A program made the position numbers and the translations under genes. This document shows positions 54,842 through 64,000 of a DNA stretch of 64,000 nucleotides, piece after piece; position 1 is the first letter of the stretch, and each line of letters begins with the position of its first letter. The DNA comes from Bacillus bingmayongensis. Lineage in GTDB: Bacteria > Bacillota > Bacilli > Bacillales > Bacillaceae_G. The notes beneath the pieces were generated by a model. The model saw only the letters and a program-made list of their open reading frames with translations. It was not told where the DNA came from and searched no databases. Location: contig NZ_JH921518.1 in the NCBI RefSeq assembly GCF_000299035.1, positions 1,028,439 through 1,092,438 on the forward strand, written 5' to 3'.

Positions 54842-56570
54842 ACCCTATTCCGTACCTTTCTATTTTTCTATATAAGCTGGCCCGATGAATCCCCAAAAGC
54901 TCAGCTGCCTCTTTTCTATTTCCAGCTGTCTTTTCCAGAGCCCTCGCAATCACCCTTTTTTCAGCAGATTCCACTTCCGTCTGCAGTGAATAACTTATCT
55001 CGTTCTCCTCTTGATATCCCTCACAACTTAGCGCCTCTTCCAAATTTTTTTGCCGTAAATAAACAGGAAGGTGTTGCACTTGAACAACCGTTCCTTCCAC
55101 AACATTCATCGCTCTCTCTAGCACATTCTCCAGCTCCCGAATATTCCCTGGCCAATCGTGTGCCATAAAAATGCCCCTTACCCTGTCGTCCAGTGAAAGA
55201 ACACTACTACCAAGCTCCTCATTCAACTTCCGAATTAAAAATTCCGTTAAATGTACGATATCTTCCTTTCGTTCTCTTAGCGGAGGAATATCAATTCCAA
55301 ACACATGTAGCCTATAATATAAATCCTCTCTAAATTCTCCTCTTTGCACCATTTCACGAAGGTTTCGATGCGTTGCCGCAATAAAACGGACATCAATCTT
55401 ATGCGTTTTTGTGCCACCGATTCTTTCAATCTCTTTCTCTTGCAGCACCCGAAGCAACTTCACCTGCATGTCCAAAGACATATCACCGATCTCATCTAAA
55501 AACAACGTTCCCTTATGAGCCAGCTCAATCTTTCCAGGCTTGCCACCCTTCTTCGCTCCGGTAAAAGCACCCTCTTCATACCCAAACAATTCAGCTTCTA
55601 AAAGATCCCTCGGAATCGCAGCACAATTCAACCGAATAAACGCACCATCAGCACGCGGACTCGCATGGTGAACCGCATTAGCAAAAAGCTCCTTCCCCGT
55701 TCCACTTTCTCCTCTTATCAAAACCGTAGAACGGCTTTTCGAAACCTTCAAAGCCATCATTTTCACTTCTTCCATTTTCGCACTCTCTCCTACAATACTT
55801 TGAAACGAAAATCTCCCTGCTTGCAGTCGCTTTAACTCAGTTTGATAGTATGATAACTTCGATTCCATTGCGCTAATCTGATCCGCCAAAGCTTTAAACT
55901 GCTGTATATCATGAAACATGATTTTACCAATCGCACCAATAACCTTCCCTTCCTTCATAATAGGAATACGATTTGCAATAACATTCTGACTATTTATACA
56001 CTGAATATGCCCAATTTCCATCTGCCCCGTCTTCACAATAATATGCATCCTCGTATTCTCAACAACCTCCGTACAATGCTTCCCAATCGCTTCCTTCGGA
56101 TCATCAATCCCTAAAAATTGTGCATAGGCACCACTAAAAAAATTGATAATTCCTTGCTCATTCACCCCTATAATACACTCCGACAGTAAATTCAAAGCAT
56201 TTTCATATCGGCTAATGGTGCTTTCTAAAGACTGTATGCTTTTCTCCTTGTTTTCCAAAATGACAATCGTTCCGTCTTCTTTCCCATCCTGGTACACATA
56301 GGATTCATTCACGATGAACACTTGGTTGCCAATTTTGCACTCATACTGATGCAAACTATCATTTTGATTTGCTACTAGCTGTTTACGAGTAGGAAGAATC
56401 ATCGATATGTGCTTACCCGTTATTTCGTTTTCTGTTTTGTTTAGCATGCTGCAAAATGCTGGATTGCTGAACGTGATTGTTCCATCGTGGCTTGTAACAG
56501 CGATTCCGTTATTCATTACCTGAAGAGCTTGACTCTTTAACTGTAAATTTCCCACTTCATCCACATACAT
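54840..56570 (-). CDS. Sigma-54-dependent activator with tandem PAS domains
   Basis: 576 residues. Two PAS domains (~8-110 and ~120-230), an AAA+ domain with Walker A GESGTGKE (~286), the sigma-54 contact loop GAFTGA (~332), Walker B TLFLDEIGDM, and a C-terminal Fis-type helix (AAELLGIHRASLYRKIERYG). The PAS domains probably sense the inducer or a metabolite. It is the only regulator next to the operon and should act at the TGTCGCA cluster between them. Transcribed in the same direction, but separated from the operon by a terminator. Confidence 0.94.
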   Translation of the reverse strand: MYVDEVGNLQLKSQALQVMNNGIAVTSHDGTITFSNPAFCSMLNKTENEITGKHISMILPTRKQLVANQNDSLHQYECKIGNQVFIVNESYVYQDGKEDGTIVILENKEKSIQSLESTISRYENALNLLSECIIGVNEQGIINFFSGAYAQFLGIDDPKEAIGKHCTEVVENTRMHIIVKTGQMEIGHIQCINSQNVIANRIPIMKEGKVIGAIGKIMFHDIQQFKALADQISAMESKLSYYQTELKRLQAGRFSFQSIVGESAKMEEVKMMALKVSKSRSTVLIRGESGTGKELFANAVHHASPRADGAFIRLNCAAIPRDLLEAELFGYEEGAFTGAKKGGKPGKIELAHKGTLFLDEIGDMSLDMQVKLLRVLQEKEIERIGGTKTHKIDVRFIAATHRNLREMVQRGEFREDLYYRLHVFGIDIPPLRERKEDIVHLTEFLIRKLNEELGSSVLSLDDRVRGIFMAHDWPGNIRELENVLERAMNVVEGTVVQVQHLPVYLRQKNLEEALSCEGYQEENEISYSLQTEVESAEKRVIARALEKTAGNRKEAAELLGIHRASLYRKIERYGIG

Positions 56571-56826
56571 TTCGAAGTCCCCCTATCAAATCGTACTCTT
56601 TCTCCGCATGTCATATATATCCATTTTATAACACCTTGTGAAATACTTGAAACTTCTAAAACAGTTCATACTAAACAGTCAATATATGATTTCGAAGTTA
56701 AGCTGAACATTAGTCCTCATTTACCTCAACTAAAATACAAGAAGGGTTATAGGTAAAAATATCCAATTAATAAAGTGATCGATAAAATCCACAAAAATAT
56801 TATAAAGAATTTAGGTGCTGCATATA

Positions 56827-56988
56827 TTGAAAACGTTATTTGGTATATTTCTCTGTCTATTGGGAGCTTTTTTAATTGGTTTAACAGTTAATAGTTTTGG
56901 AAACATAGGTAACACCCTAATGAAAATAATAGGAATTGTCTTTGTTGCATTAAGTATCAAAATAATAAGCAACAAAAATAAAGAATGA
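56827..56988 (+). CDS. Small two-span membrane protein
   Basis: 53 residues from TTG with AGGTG 11 bases upstream. Two hydrophobic stretches: LFGIFLCLLGAFLIGLTV and IIGIVFVALSIKII, with a Lys/Asn-rich end. The frame is clean and a hairpin follows 20 bases later, so a real small gene is likely. No family recognised. Confidence 0.5.
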   Translation: MKTLFGIFLCLLGAFLIGLTVNSFGNIGNTLMKIIGIVFVALSIKIISNKNKE

Positions 56989-57007
56989 AACTCGACTGTT
57001 TAGGAAC

Positions 57008-57029
57008 AAGACTGTTAAGAGGCAGTCTT
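57008..57029. terminator. Hairpin between the small membrane gene and the MazG-like gene
   Basis: AAGACTG / CAGTCTT followed by ATTTTT on the plus strand; short, but well placed for the small gene. Confidence 0.5.
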
Positions 57030-57033
57030 ATTT

Positions 57034-57360
57034 TTATGATTGCATTGTCATAACTAAAAAGATTCGCTTCTGAAAACCACCACGTTTTTCCGCTTTTTGT
57101 TTTCGTATTTTTTCCACATCTTCAAGCGTTATACCTTCATACCGTGCTAGCGCGTTTATGAGTTCTAATAAATCTGCTAATTCTTCTACCTTATGGTCTT
57201 TACTTTGTGCTTCTAAATACTCGGTTAGCTCTTCTCCTATTTTCTTTCCTATTTCTTCTATGTATTCTTTTCCATCTAGTATTCTTGTTATTGGTGTTTT
57301 TCCGTTATGTTCGATTATTTCTGGGATGCGGTCACGTATTAGTTTGTTGTGGGTTGGCAT
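57034..57360 (-). CDS. MazG-like nucleoside triphosphate pyrophosphohydrolase
   Basis: 108 residues from the ATG behind TGGAGGAA (an in-frame start 48 bases upstream is rejected). NKLIRDRIPEIIEHNGKTP and EELTEYLEA...KVEELADLLELINAL match the phosphoribosyl-ATP-pyrophosphohydrolase-like branch of all-alpha NTP pyrophosphatases; the E-x2-E and E-x2-D pairs bind Mg. It probably removes unwanted nucleotides. Monocistronic. Confidence 0.88.
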   Translation of the reverse strand: MPTHNKLIRDRIPEIIEHNGKTPITRILDGKEYIEEIGKKIGEELTEYLEAQSKDHKVEELADLLELINALARYEGITLEDVEKIRKQKAEKRGGFQKRIFLVMTMQS

Positions 57361-57544
57361 TGTGATTCCTCCAGTATTTTGGTTTCCTTCAATGATAAAT
57401 GAAAACAAAAGAAAAAAGCGTGTTTCGAAAAAGATTGATCAAAACATGCTCTTCTTGTTTTTAATTGAATGACTCATTAATAAAAACTTGATGGTTTTGT
57501 AATTACTTATTCAAGCACCATTTAGTTGAATAAGATTTGTAAAT

Positions 57545-58092
57545 TTATTCTTTCCATTCGTTTTCCAAAACGCTGTATAGTAAGGAATCTCTCCAACCAC
57601 CTTTTATTAACAAGTTCTCACGCATTCTTCCTTAATCATTCCGACCTTTTCTAATACTTTTGATGAACCTATATTCCTAGGATCACAAGTAGCATATATT
57701 CTATGAAGCTTGAGTTCGGAGAAGCCAAAATCAATCAATAGATTAGCAACATCTGTAGCTAATCCCTTTTCCCAATAATCCGGATTAACAATATAGCCAA
57801 TTTCTCCATTTTTATTTGTAAAATCTCTAATATTTAACTCCCCAGCTCCAACCACTCTCTCAATATCCTTCTTAACAATTGCAAATACATACCTTGTTCT
57901 TGGTTCTTGAGAAGCATCTTTAATCACTTGCTTAACAAAGCCCTTTGAATCTTCTACTGTATTAGGTCCCCAAGGTTGATATTCACAAACTTTATCTTGC
58001 GAAGCATATTTATGAACATCAATCCAATCATTATTTGTGAATTCCCTTAATAGCAGTCTTTCGTTTGATAGAATACATTTAGTGTGTTCGAT
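57545..58092 (-). pseudogene. RimJ/RimL-type GNAT acetyltransferase, broken twice
   Basis: From 58092 the frame reads IEHTKCILSNERLLLREFTN and continues through the GNAT core (YWEKGLATDVANLLIDFGFS, NIGSSKVLEKVGMI). Where ATG is expected the codon is ATC, placed correctly behind GGGAGGGG. Near 57625 the frame shifts, and the family C-terminus (RENLLIKGGWRDSLLYSVL) is in the next frame. A GTG at 57927 could start a truncated product without the first ~55 residues. Probably not functional. Confidence 0.8.
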
Positions 58093-58148
58093 TGTATTCC
58101 CCTCCCTTTTGATTTTTCAATATTATATCCTAACTCACCTATAGAAAA

Positions 58149-58176
58149 AACCGAAAATCACCACTAGTTTTCGGTT
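58149..58176 (-). terminator. Terminator of the MerR operon
   Basis: AACCGAAAA / TTTTCGGTT with a T run on the minus strand. Confidence 0.75.
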
Positions 58177-58244
58177 CATCTTTTTATAAACATCTTGACT
58201 CTATTTTAAAATTCCATACGGCTTGCTAAAGTACCTTTTCATCA

Positions 58245-58967
58245 CTACCTATTCTTCAACGCTTCCTTTAAATACTGCTCTTCTTCCCACGTCAAAAGAG
58301 CGGGAAATTCAGCTAACGGAATATCACCCTGCTTTGCAATATTTGCAAAGTCACCTTGTGGTATACCAATGCTCTGAATGATTTCTTCTATTAAATGATA
58401 AAGCTCTTTCACAACCGCTTGAACATCAGCATGCAATGGATCTTTCTTCTCTTCCTTATATCTCTTTACCGGTTTGATTAAAGTCATAAACTGCTGATTG
58501 AATTTCAATTTTAATTCTTTATCATCAATATCTTGTATCCCTCGTTCTTCTAGCCACTCTCTATTTTCCTTTTCCATTATGAATGTTTGTAAGAAAGAAT
58601 AAAATAAAGGTACATCAATTCTTTCTTCTCTCTGCACTATCTCCACCATTTCATCCATATGTTTGAGCACCTTCGCAATTCGTTCTTGTTCTGCCAAAAG
58701 TAACTCTCTTTGAAAATGAATCCGCTCCATAAAATTTTCCTTAGGGATATCATTCTGTAAAATGATATTTTGAATCTCCCCCAGTGAAAAACCAAAATGC
58801 TTCAATACTTGGATTTGTTGCAAAACATATAAATCATCTTTCACATATAAACGGTGCCCACCTTCTGTATAATCGCTTGGTTTTAATAGATTGATTTTGT
58901 CATAATAACGAAGCGTTCGTACCGTTACATCACCTATACTGGCGAATTCGCTAATTGTCCAGGACAT
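58245..58967 (-). CDS. MerR-family transcriptional regulator
   Basis: 240 residues. Winged helix at the N-terminus (FASIGDVTVRTLRYYDKINLL, GGHRLYVKDDLYVLQQI), dimerisation coiled coil (~80-120), and a ~120-residue helical effector domain of the TipAS kind. No Cys pattern for metal sensing, so a hydrophobic ligand is more likely. It ends a three-gene minus-strand unit with two small membrane proteins. Confidence 0.9.
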   Translation of the reverse strand: MSWTISEFASIGDVTVRTLRYYDKINLLKPSDYTEGGHRLYVKDDLYVLQQIQVLKHFGFSLGEIQNIILQNDIPKENFMERIHFQRELLLAEQERIAKVLKHMDEMVEIVQREERIDVPLFYSFLQTFIMEKENREWLEERGIQDIDDKELKLKFNQQFMTLIKPVKRYKEEKKDPLHADVQAVVKELYHLIEEIIQSIGIPQGDFANIAKQGDIPLAEFPALLTWEEEQYLKEALKNR

Positions 58968-58993
58968 GTTTTCACCTACTTTTCAATTTATAT

Positions 58994-59263
58994 TTATAAT
59001 TCAATATTCCGTTTCTTAATTGCATGTTGAATCATGTCGGAAACATTTGCTAATACACCTTTATCATTTTTCATTTGCATCCCTAGCTGAAACAAACATA
59101 CTACATTTTTCCGAGTGGGATTTCTGTAGCTATCATATTCCTCATCGCCATAATACAAATCATTTTGTTTTCTTTTTTGCATCGTTAAATAGACAGCAGC
59201 AAGAAAAGCGAATATCGCAATAACAACTTTCTTTTTCTTTGTTTCCAATTCTGTATTCATCAT
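58994..59263 (-). CDS. Small hypothetical membrane protein
   Basis: 89 residues. One span (KVVIAIFAFLAAVYLTM, ~13-29) and a polar C-terminal part with YYGDEEYDSYRNPTRKN. AAGGAGAA precedes the ATG, which directly follows the stop of the upstream gene, so translation is likely coupled. No family recognised. The next gene is the MerR regulator, 26 bases away. Confidence 0.7.
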   Translation of the reverse strand: MMNTELETKKKKVVIAIFAFLAAVYLTMQKRKQNDLYYGDEEYDSYRNPTRKNVVCLFQLGMQMKNDKGVLANVSDMIQHAIKKRNIEL

Positions 59264-59602
59264 TTATTCTCCTTCCATAACGTATTTGTCTTCTTTGAAT
59301 AATGGAATTCGAATGAGATAACGGTATGGCTCATTACGAATTACTTTCCATGCGATGATTACTACTTGGATTACTTCAAAAGCAAACACAATCCAGAATA
59401 AAACTTCACTGATGCGTGAACTAACATTAAATAAAAGAAATATCAATAAATGAAAATTAAATGCTTTTCGGCAGTGGTATTTGTATGCTTCGTTTTTGCG
59501 AGCTAGTGTGATATACATAAAAAGTGGTAAAAAAATGCCTACAGCAGCTGAGAATAGTAACATGATGACGATATTTCTTTTTTCTTTTGTGGTGCTTTTC
59601 AT
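59264..59602 (-). CDS. DUF4870/Tic20-like membrane protein
   Basis: 112 residues with three spans. The segment NEAYKYHCRKAFNFHLLIFLLF resembles the (K)HxxxAxNFQ motif of DUF4870 proteins after their first span. GAAAGGGGG precedes the ATG. First gene of the operon with the 89-residue protein and the MerR regulator. Function unknown; possibly a target of that regulator. Confidence 0.7.
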   Translation of the reverse strand: MKSTTKEKRNIVIMLLFSAAVGIFLPLFMYITLARKNEAYKYHCRKAFNFHLLIFLLFNVSSRISEVLFWIVFAFEVIQVVIIAWKVIRNEPYRYLIRIPLFKEDKYVMEGE

Positions 59603-60094
59603 GGAATCCCCCTTTCATTTTTTCTTCATTTTTATCTTAGGGGGTGACGTTGGGGGAGGTTCAAGGGGGATTATTAAATTTCTTTTTGGATAAATAGAAG
59701 GTGTGGGTTTTGGAACATATATACCGTTTAAAAGCAAAAAAGGAAGTGATCTCCATGTATTCTGGAACAAAGAGATGATATGTAGTGGAGCTTAAAAAAT
59801 TTTGGGTTTGTTATTATACAAGCCAGAAGTTGAAGAGTAATTGAGAGCATGTTTTGAAGAGCTTGGTGTGGGGAAAGAGAATATAAATAATACCTCCCAC
59901 CTTGACAGGGTGGAGGTCACATATTTCCGGCCAGTAGAAACACACTTACAGGAATCGGATCAAATTAAAACATCTTGAGACAACTCACTAGTCGCATATG
60001 AAAATAGATTAGATCTCTTATCCACCACACAACTCTCTCCAAAAAATCTGTAATGTTACCCCTGCTATATTGATTACTTTCAACACATATATAT
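59603..60094. other. Intergenic region with an IS-end-like hairpin
   Basis: About 490 bases. A hairpin ACCTCCCACC / GGGTGGAGGT (59892-59917) resembles IS200/IS605 right-end structures. Upstream lie short broken frames (MYSGTKR and, in another frame, RACFEELGVGKENINN), probably remnants of a lost gene. No intact gene seen. Confidence 0.4.
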
Positions 60095-62566
60095 CTATTT
60101 TAATTGTTCCAAAACTACCTTAAACAACACCGAAGAATTCCTCACAACAAAATCCAACGGCAACTCTTTAAACACAGCCTCTTTTCCAACTATCACATTC
60201 CCCTGCCCGTAATCAATCCTAATTTGAACATCCTGAACAGAATAACTTTTAATAAAAGACGCCTCGTCCAAATAAGAATGATCCAACTCAACTTTCACCT
60301 GTTTCGTAAATCGGCGCAGCGTTTTCCAAAGGGCACGTTCTTCTTTTGATTTCATAAATAATTCCGGAAGCTCTTGCACTTCTTTTAATAGTGACATATT
60401 TGTTAGCATATATGTTTGAATCCCATATCCCACTGGACGAATAAGATGATCGAGCTTTTTCCATGGCTCTAGTTCGAAATAAACACAATCATTTATTTCG
60501 TCACTAGATAATGGATTCTTTCTGTTTATGTGAATATCTTTAATCCTCGCAACATGTTGAATCCCACCGTTTTCTCCATGCCACTTTTTCGGTGCATATA
60601 AAGCTATGTATTTCACTTCTTGCCAGCCTGGCTTTAATTGTGAAACAGGAATTTGATAGAAACCTTCTTTCATATATACTTCATAATCTTTTTCAGTTTT
60701 CACGCTACCGACTAGTACCTTTTCATCTAAAGAGGATTTCCATTCTTCTTTTATTCCTCTTGGAAGGATTCCTTCTCTTATAATCTCTTCTGGGCTTTTT
60801 TCGATGAGATGATCAAGAAATTGTTCTACTAGTGTTGTTGCGTTTGGTAAGAATGGGAATCCACCAATGTTTACTTTTTCAATGCTTTTATAAAAAGGAT
60901 GGTGCTCATATTCTTCCTCTTGATTCCATGGGAATAATACATAAGCTCCGTAGGCTGTTCGCTCAAACGGCCCACCTTGGTCTACTACTAACGCATCTCG
61001 ATACCTGTGCATCGTGTTAATGTCTTCTTCCATTGGACCTGGTGTTCCATACTGTCTTTCATAATGGGAACCATTTTTAGCAAAATCGATTCGATATTTG
61101 GCGTCAAAAATGTATTGATATTGATAGTCCTTTCCTTTCTTCTCAATCGCAAGCATTGTATCTGGCTTTTGCGTAACCGTTGGTAATGCTTTATTTCTCT
61201 TTTGAAAATACAGCTCAATCACTTCATCTGTTTCAGGATGCCTAAATGTTCTTTTTGCAGTTTTACTTTCATCGAGCGTCACATAAAGTCCATCTTGCCG
61301 AACTTTAATAATATCTTGATCCACTGTTTCATATTTTTTAGATAGAATTTGTCCAAGCTTTAAATACGTCCAATACTCATATAACCTCGCAACATCTTTA
61401 ACAGACATTTTAAAGATTTGTCCTCTTAGTGTTAAGCCTCTCGATAACATAAGAAAGATTTGATACGCATCTCTATAACCGGACGCCATTTGAATGACAA
61501 GAGAAAAGACAGAACGATCCAATTTTCCGATCCTATTCCAAAATGGATCATTCAACTCATTTTTCATTCGGGATTTCATTTTTCTTACGTTTTGAATAAG
61601 ATCGTCATCAATTGACAAGCCCTTAAATCCAGAATCTTTCTCCAAAGCTTTAAGTAAATCATCCGTTTTATGTACCACTCTCTGAACCATCCACTTAACA
61701 AACCGATTTTCCAATGTATCATACGATACTTCCTTATAAGCTGTGATTCCTTTAGACGGAACTATGTTTGCTCCTACTTCTTGAAACAAGTGAGGTCTTT
61801 TTCGTAAGTAATTCATTCCAACAGAATCAAGCCTACGAATCTTCTCTCCTTGTACAAGCTGATGTCGAGTAGTAAGTGTATGATGCGGCTGCCTTTTAAT
61901 ATGAGAAATCGACTTCATAAATCTATGAAAAGAGTCATTTAAAATTCTATAAAACTCACTTTTAGATGGATTAGTCGCATAGATTGTTGATGCTCCTAAG
62001 TAAGTTCTTTTCAATAAATGAAATGCCAAATTATAAATTTCATCGTTCACTTCTTCCAATAGCGCTCGATAGTCATCTTTATAATCGAGCTTTGCTGGAA
62101 AAATTTCTAATGTAACTGTTAGTAAAGACTTTTTATCATTTCGAATTTCAAATGTTGTATAACCTACTTCATTTGGAAATGATAGATTCCCCATTAATAG
62201 TTTCAATGAGCCCATTTGAGTAGAGCTGATTGCCTTTCGAAGTGATGGATGTTCATGATGAAAAGACAACTCCTGATCGTTTTTAGGGACGACAACGAGT
62301 TGATAACTCCTATTCTCGAAAAAAATGGGAGGGTGCTCGGTCAACTCGCTGGGCTTTTGTAATCGAGCATCATATACCAAGATAGATTCTACTTCTCCAG
62401 ACACATGAAAATGCATCATTTCATCTGAAGCAATTGATTGATGTTTTTTTAAGCTCTCATATTTTTCATGATAGGGATTCCCTTTAATCGTCAATGACAA
62501 ATCTGCTGTTTCAATCTTAACTAGTTCTATATCATCGTTAGATCCAGAAAGAGGTGAAGCCATCAT
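60095..62566 (-). CDS. McrC-like DUF2357 / PD-(D/E)xK nuclease subunit
   Basis: 823 residues from an ATG behind a perfect AAGGAGG. The N-terminal ~330 residues have DUF2357 character (LSFPNEVGYTTFEIRNDKKS and the long helical HLLKRTYLGAS region). The nuclease centre is at ~460-490: KPDTMLAIE followed by YIFDAKYR, the PD...DxK of PDDEXK_7. A further ~300 residues follow. In McrBC systems this subunit cuts DNA when driven by the NTPase. It overlaps the AAA+ gene by 29 bases, so the two are surely co-made. Role: probably defence against modified foreign DNA. Confidence 0.82.
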   Translation of the reverse strand: MMASPLSGSNDDIELVKIETADLSLTIKGNPYHEKYESLKKHQSIASDEMMHFHVSGEVESILVYDARLQKPSELTEHPPIFFENRSYQLVVVPKNDQELSFHHEHPSLRKAISSTQMGSLKLLMGNLSFPNEVGYTTFEIRNDKKSLLTVTLEIFPAKLDYKDDYRALLEEVNDEIYNLAFHLLKRTYLGASTIYATNPSKSEFYRILNDSFHRFMKSISHIKRQPHHTLTTRHQLVQGEKIRRLDSVGMNYLRKRPHLFQEVGANIVPSKGITAYKEVSYDTLENRFVKWMVQRVVHKTDDLLKALEKDSGFKGLSIDDDLIQNVRKMKSRMKNELNDPFWNRIGKLDRSVFSLVIQMASGYRDAYQIFLMLSRGLTLRGQIFKMSVKDVARLYEYWTYLKLGQILSKKYETVDQDIIKVRQDGLYVTLDESKTAKRTFRHPETDEVIELYFQKRNKALPTVTQKPDTMLAIEKKGKDYQYQYIFDAKYRIDFAKNGSHYERQYGTPGPMEEDINTMHRYRDALVVDQGGPFERTAYGAYVLFPWNQEEEYEHHPFYKSIEKVNIGGFPFLPNATTLVEQFLDHLIEKSPEEIIREGILPRGIKEEWKSSLDEKVLVGSVKTEKDYEVYMKEGFYQIPVSQLKPGWQEVKYIALYAPKKWHGENGGIQHVARIKDIHINRKNPLSSDEINDCVYFELEPWKKLDHLIRPVGYGIQTYMLTNMSLLKEVQELPELFMKSKEERALWKTLRRFTKQVKVELDHSYLDEASFIKSYSVQDVQIRIDYGQGNVIVGKEAVFKELPLDFVVRNSSVLFKVVLEQLK

Positions 62567-64000
62567 ACTCGAACCTCCTTAACATATGAGACAGCTTCTT
62601 AGCAGAACGAGGATACTTCGCATAAGACATCACATCTTCATTATCAAACTCTTGATTTGTACATAGCGTATATAATTTCTTTAATGCCTCTTCTGTCCGT
62701 CCATCACTTCCTGCAATACGCGGTAAGATCTTTTGATACATTTGATAGTCTAACGCCTCATCAAACGATAATAGTTCACTTTTTTCATTGTAAGCCATGT
62801 AAAAACAAATTTCGTCACGTATCCGGTACCCAACTTGCGCTCCAATTATCTCAAGAATCTCATTCATTTCAATTAAAATATGAGATACTTTCTTCACGAG
62901 CTCTTTATTAAGCTGAAAGCATTCTTTTAAATGAAGAAACTTGGCTGTCAATGAACTGTTGGAAACACACTTTGCCTGTACTTCTTCTGCATCCATTAAA
63001 AACTCAAAGGAATCTAATTTCACTTGATTAAATTCAATCGTATTCGCACGATCGAGTACTTTTTTACTTAATGGATGTGTCGTTTCATCCATATTAATCG
63101 TTCCAATGACGTACACATTTGATGGAATCGTAATTCGTTCCCCAACAATTGATTCTGGAAGGACAGCCGATGTAACACACACTCTCTCTTCCCATCTACG
63201 GCTTTCAATGACACTTAGAAAATCACTGAAATAGTACTCTACGCGAGCTAAGTTCATCTCATCAAGCACGACAAAATAAGGCTTGTCCGGATTCTCTGTT
63301 GCTTTTTTAAGAACTTGGATTAACGGCCTTTCCTGAAATTCACCTTGAATATTCACGTAACCAAGCAAATCAGAACTATCGCTCCAATCAGGACGCACAG
63401 GAATAAGCGTGAACTGTCCATTTTCCTCAGTTGCACCTAAACCTTCAGCAAACCACTGAACAATTTTTGTTTTCCCTGTCCCTGAAATACCAGACAAAAT
63501 AACAAAGGGCTTCGTCTTTAGAGAAAAGACAAAGTTAATAATATCTTGTTTATCGTAATAAAAACCTTTGCTTTTCATATAAGAAGAGACATGCTCTACA
63601 ATTTCCTTCTCGTTCAAATCCATTTCTTTTTTCTCGGAAACCATCGGAAGATCAATCCCTTTCTCTCTAAAAGCAATGTATCCCTCATAATAGCTAAGCA
63701 TTTCTTTTAAATCTTCTACTAATTTTGCTTCACTTGGCATTTGATTAACATCATATACAATGTATGCTGCTGTTGAGTTTGCATAGCCTTTTGCTTTTGA
63801 ACTTGTACCCAAGAAAATCCCATCATCTTTCTTCACTTTTATAGACATATGTATATGTTGACGAATTTCTTGTTTAATTTCTTCCATTTCCTCTTTAGAA
63901 GTTTCAGTTACTCCTTGCGCTAGCGTTAAATATAGCTTTTTCATATCTTCGCTAAATAAATAAACAATATAATAGCCTCGCTGCGTCGATGTCGTAATAT
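62538..64000 (-). CDS. McrB-like AAA+ NTPase, 5' end outside window
   Basis: The frame is open to base 64000, so the gene continues to the right; the ATG at 63944 is internal. The first visible residues (TSTQRGYYIVYLFSEDMKKL, then YLTLAQGVTE) match the DUF3578/MrcB N-terminal domain. AAA+ core: Walker A SGISGTGKTK, the VRPDWSDSSDLLGY segment, Walker B VVLDEMNLARVEYYF, sensor GTINMDETTHPLSKKVLDRA. MNLAR replaces the MNxxD GTP signature of E. coli McrB, so the nucleotide preference may differ. It drives the nuclease subunit encoded next. Confidence 0.85.
   Translation of the reverse strand, partial: ITTSTQRGYYIVYLFSEDMKKLYLTLAQGVTETSKEEMEEIKQEIRQHIHMSIKVKKDDGIFLGTSSKAKGYANSTAAYIVYDVNQMPSEAKLVEDLKEMLSYYEGYIAFREKGIDLPMVSEKKEMDLNEKEIVEHVSSYMKSKGFYYDKQDIINFVFSLKTKPFVILSGISGTGKTKIVQWFAEGLGATEENGQFTLIPVRPDWSDSSDLLGYVNIQGEFQERPLIQVLKKATENPDKPYFVVLDEMNLARVEYYFSDFLSVIESRRWEERVCVTSAVLPESIVGERITIPSNVYVIGTINMDETTHPLSKKVLDRANTIEFNQVKLDSFEFLMDAEEVQAKCVSNSSLTAKFLHLKECFQLNKELVKKVSHILIEMNEILEIIGAQVGYRIRDEICFYMAYNEKSELLSFDEALDYQMYQKILPRIAGSDGRTEEALKKLYTLCTNQEFDNEDVMSYAKYPRSAKKLSHMLRRFEYDGFTSFWI

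Noticed and set aside
63944-63946. ATG as the start of the McrB-like gene
   Set aside because: The frame is open to the window edge and encodes more of the DUF3578 domain (TQRGYYIVYLFSED) upstream; no ribosome site precedes this ATG.

Overview
The window is low-GC Firmicute DNA and most resembles a Bacillus cereus group chromosome (cereus/thuringiensis/anthracis type). Signs of this are strong AAGGAGG-type ribosome sites, many TTG and GTG starts, an IS231 (IS4 family) copy and an IS240/IS26-like IS6 element, an EntA/EntB-like SH3b-3D protein, an LPXTG-type surface protein, and many small VOC, GNAT and lipoprotein genes. No rRNA, tRNA or CRISPR array was seen.

Layout. 1-3.6 kb: 3' part of dhaK, a VOC protein, a GNAT acetyltransferase, a methyltransferase and a small membrane protein. 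3.7-4.5 kb: an intact IS6 element with an 8-bp target duplication. 4.5-9.5 kb: a sortase-anchored coiled-coil protein, then three tandem secreted proteins sharing one signal peptide and one 22-residue wall-binding repeat scaffold but ending in different peptidoglycan-cleaving domains (NlpC/P60, M23, 3D). A broken fourth member follows them. 10-14.5 kb: gene fragments, a membrane protein of higher GC and two lipoproteins. 14.9-18.8 kb: an IS605-type element with an atypical TnpB, solitary IS-end hairpins, a GyrI-like protein and a truncated VOC gene.

18.9-33.1 kb is a surface-polysaccharide region: an acyltransferase, an AraC-type regulator divergent from an eight-gene Wzx/Wzy cluster (chain-length modulator, degenerate tyrosine-kinase homologue, initiating sugar transferase, frameshifted epimerase, flippase, polymerase, two glycosyltransferases), then two convergent paralogous beta-helix proteins. 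33.9-35.5 kb encodes an SH3b-3D wall protein with an 18-bp minisatellite. An intact IS231 at 36-37.6 kb and an IS231/IS6 ruin at 43.4-44.2 kb bracket a minus-strand block of vanR-vanS-vanY-vanZ-like genes, a frameshifted glycerophosphodiesterase and a serine resolvase.

44.7-64 kb is more ordinary: a TetR/MFS pair, a lipoprotein, a DnaD/DnaB-helicase pair of phage-replication type, and a sigma-54-type operon (acyl-CoA ligase, crotonase, GntP permease) with its enhancer-binding activator upstream, a -24/-12 promoter and a cluster of TGTCGCA repeats. Then come a MazG-like protein, a broken GNAT gene, a MerR operon and, at the right edge, a McrBC-like pair (DUF2357-PD-(D/E)xK nuclease and AAA+ NTPase) cut off by the window end.

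A common theme is the cell envelope: four wall hydrolase-type proteins, a repeat-rich anchored protein, an EPS cluster and a VanY/VanZ module. Several loci look degraded, and three frameshifts lie in or near short homopolymers.
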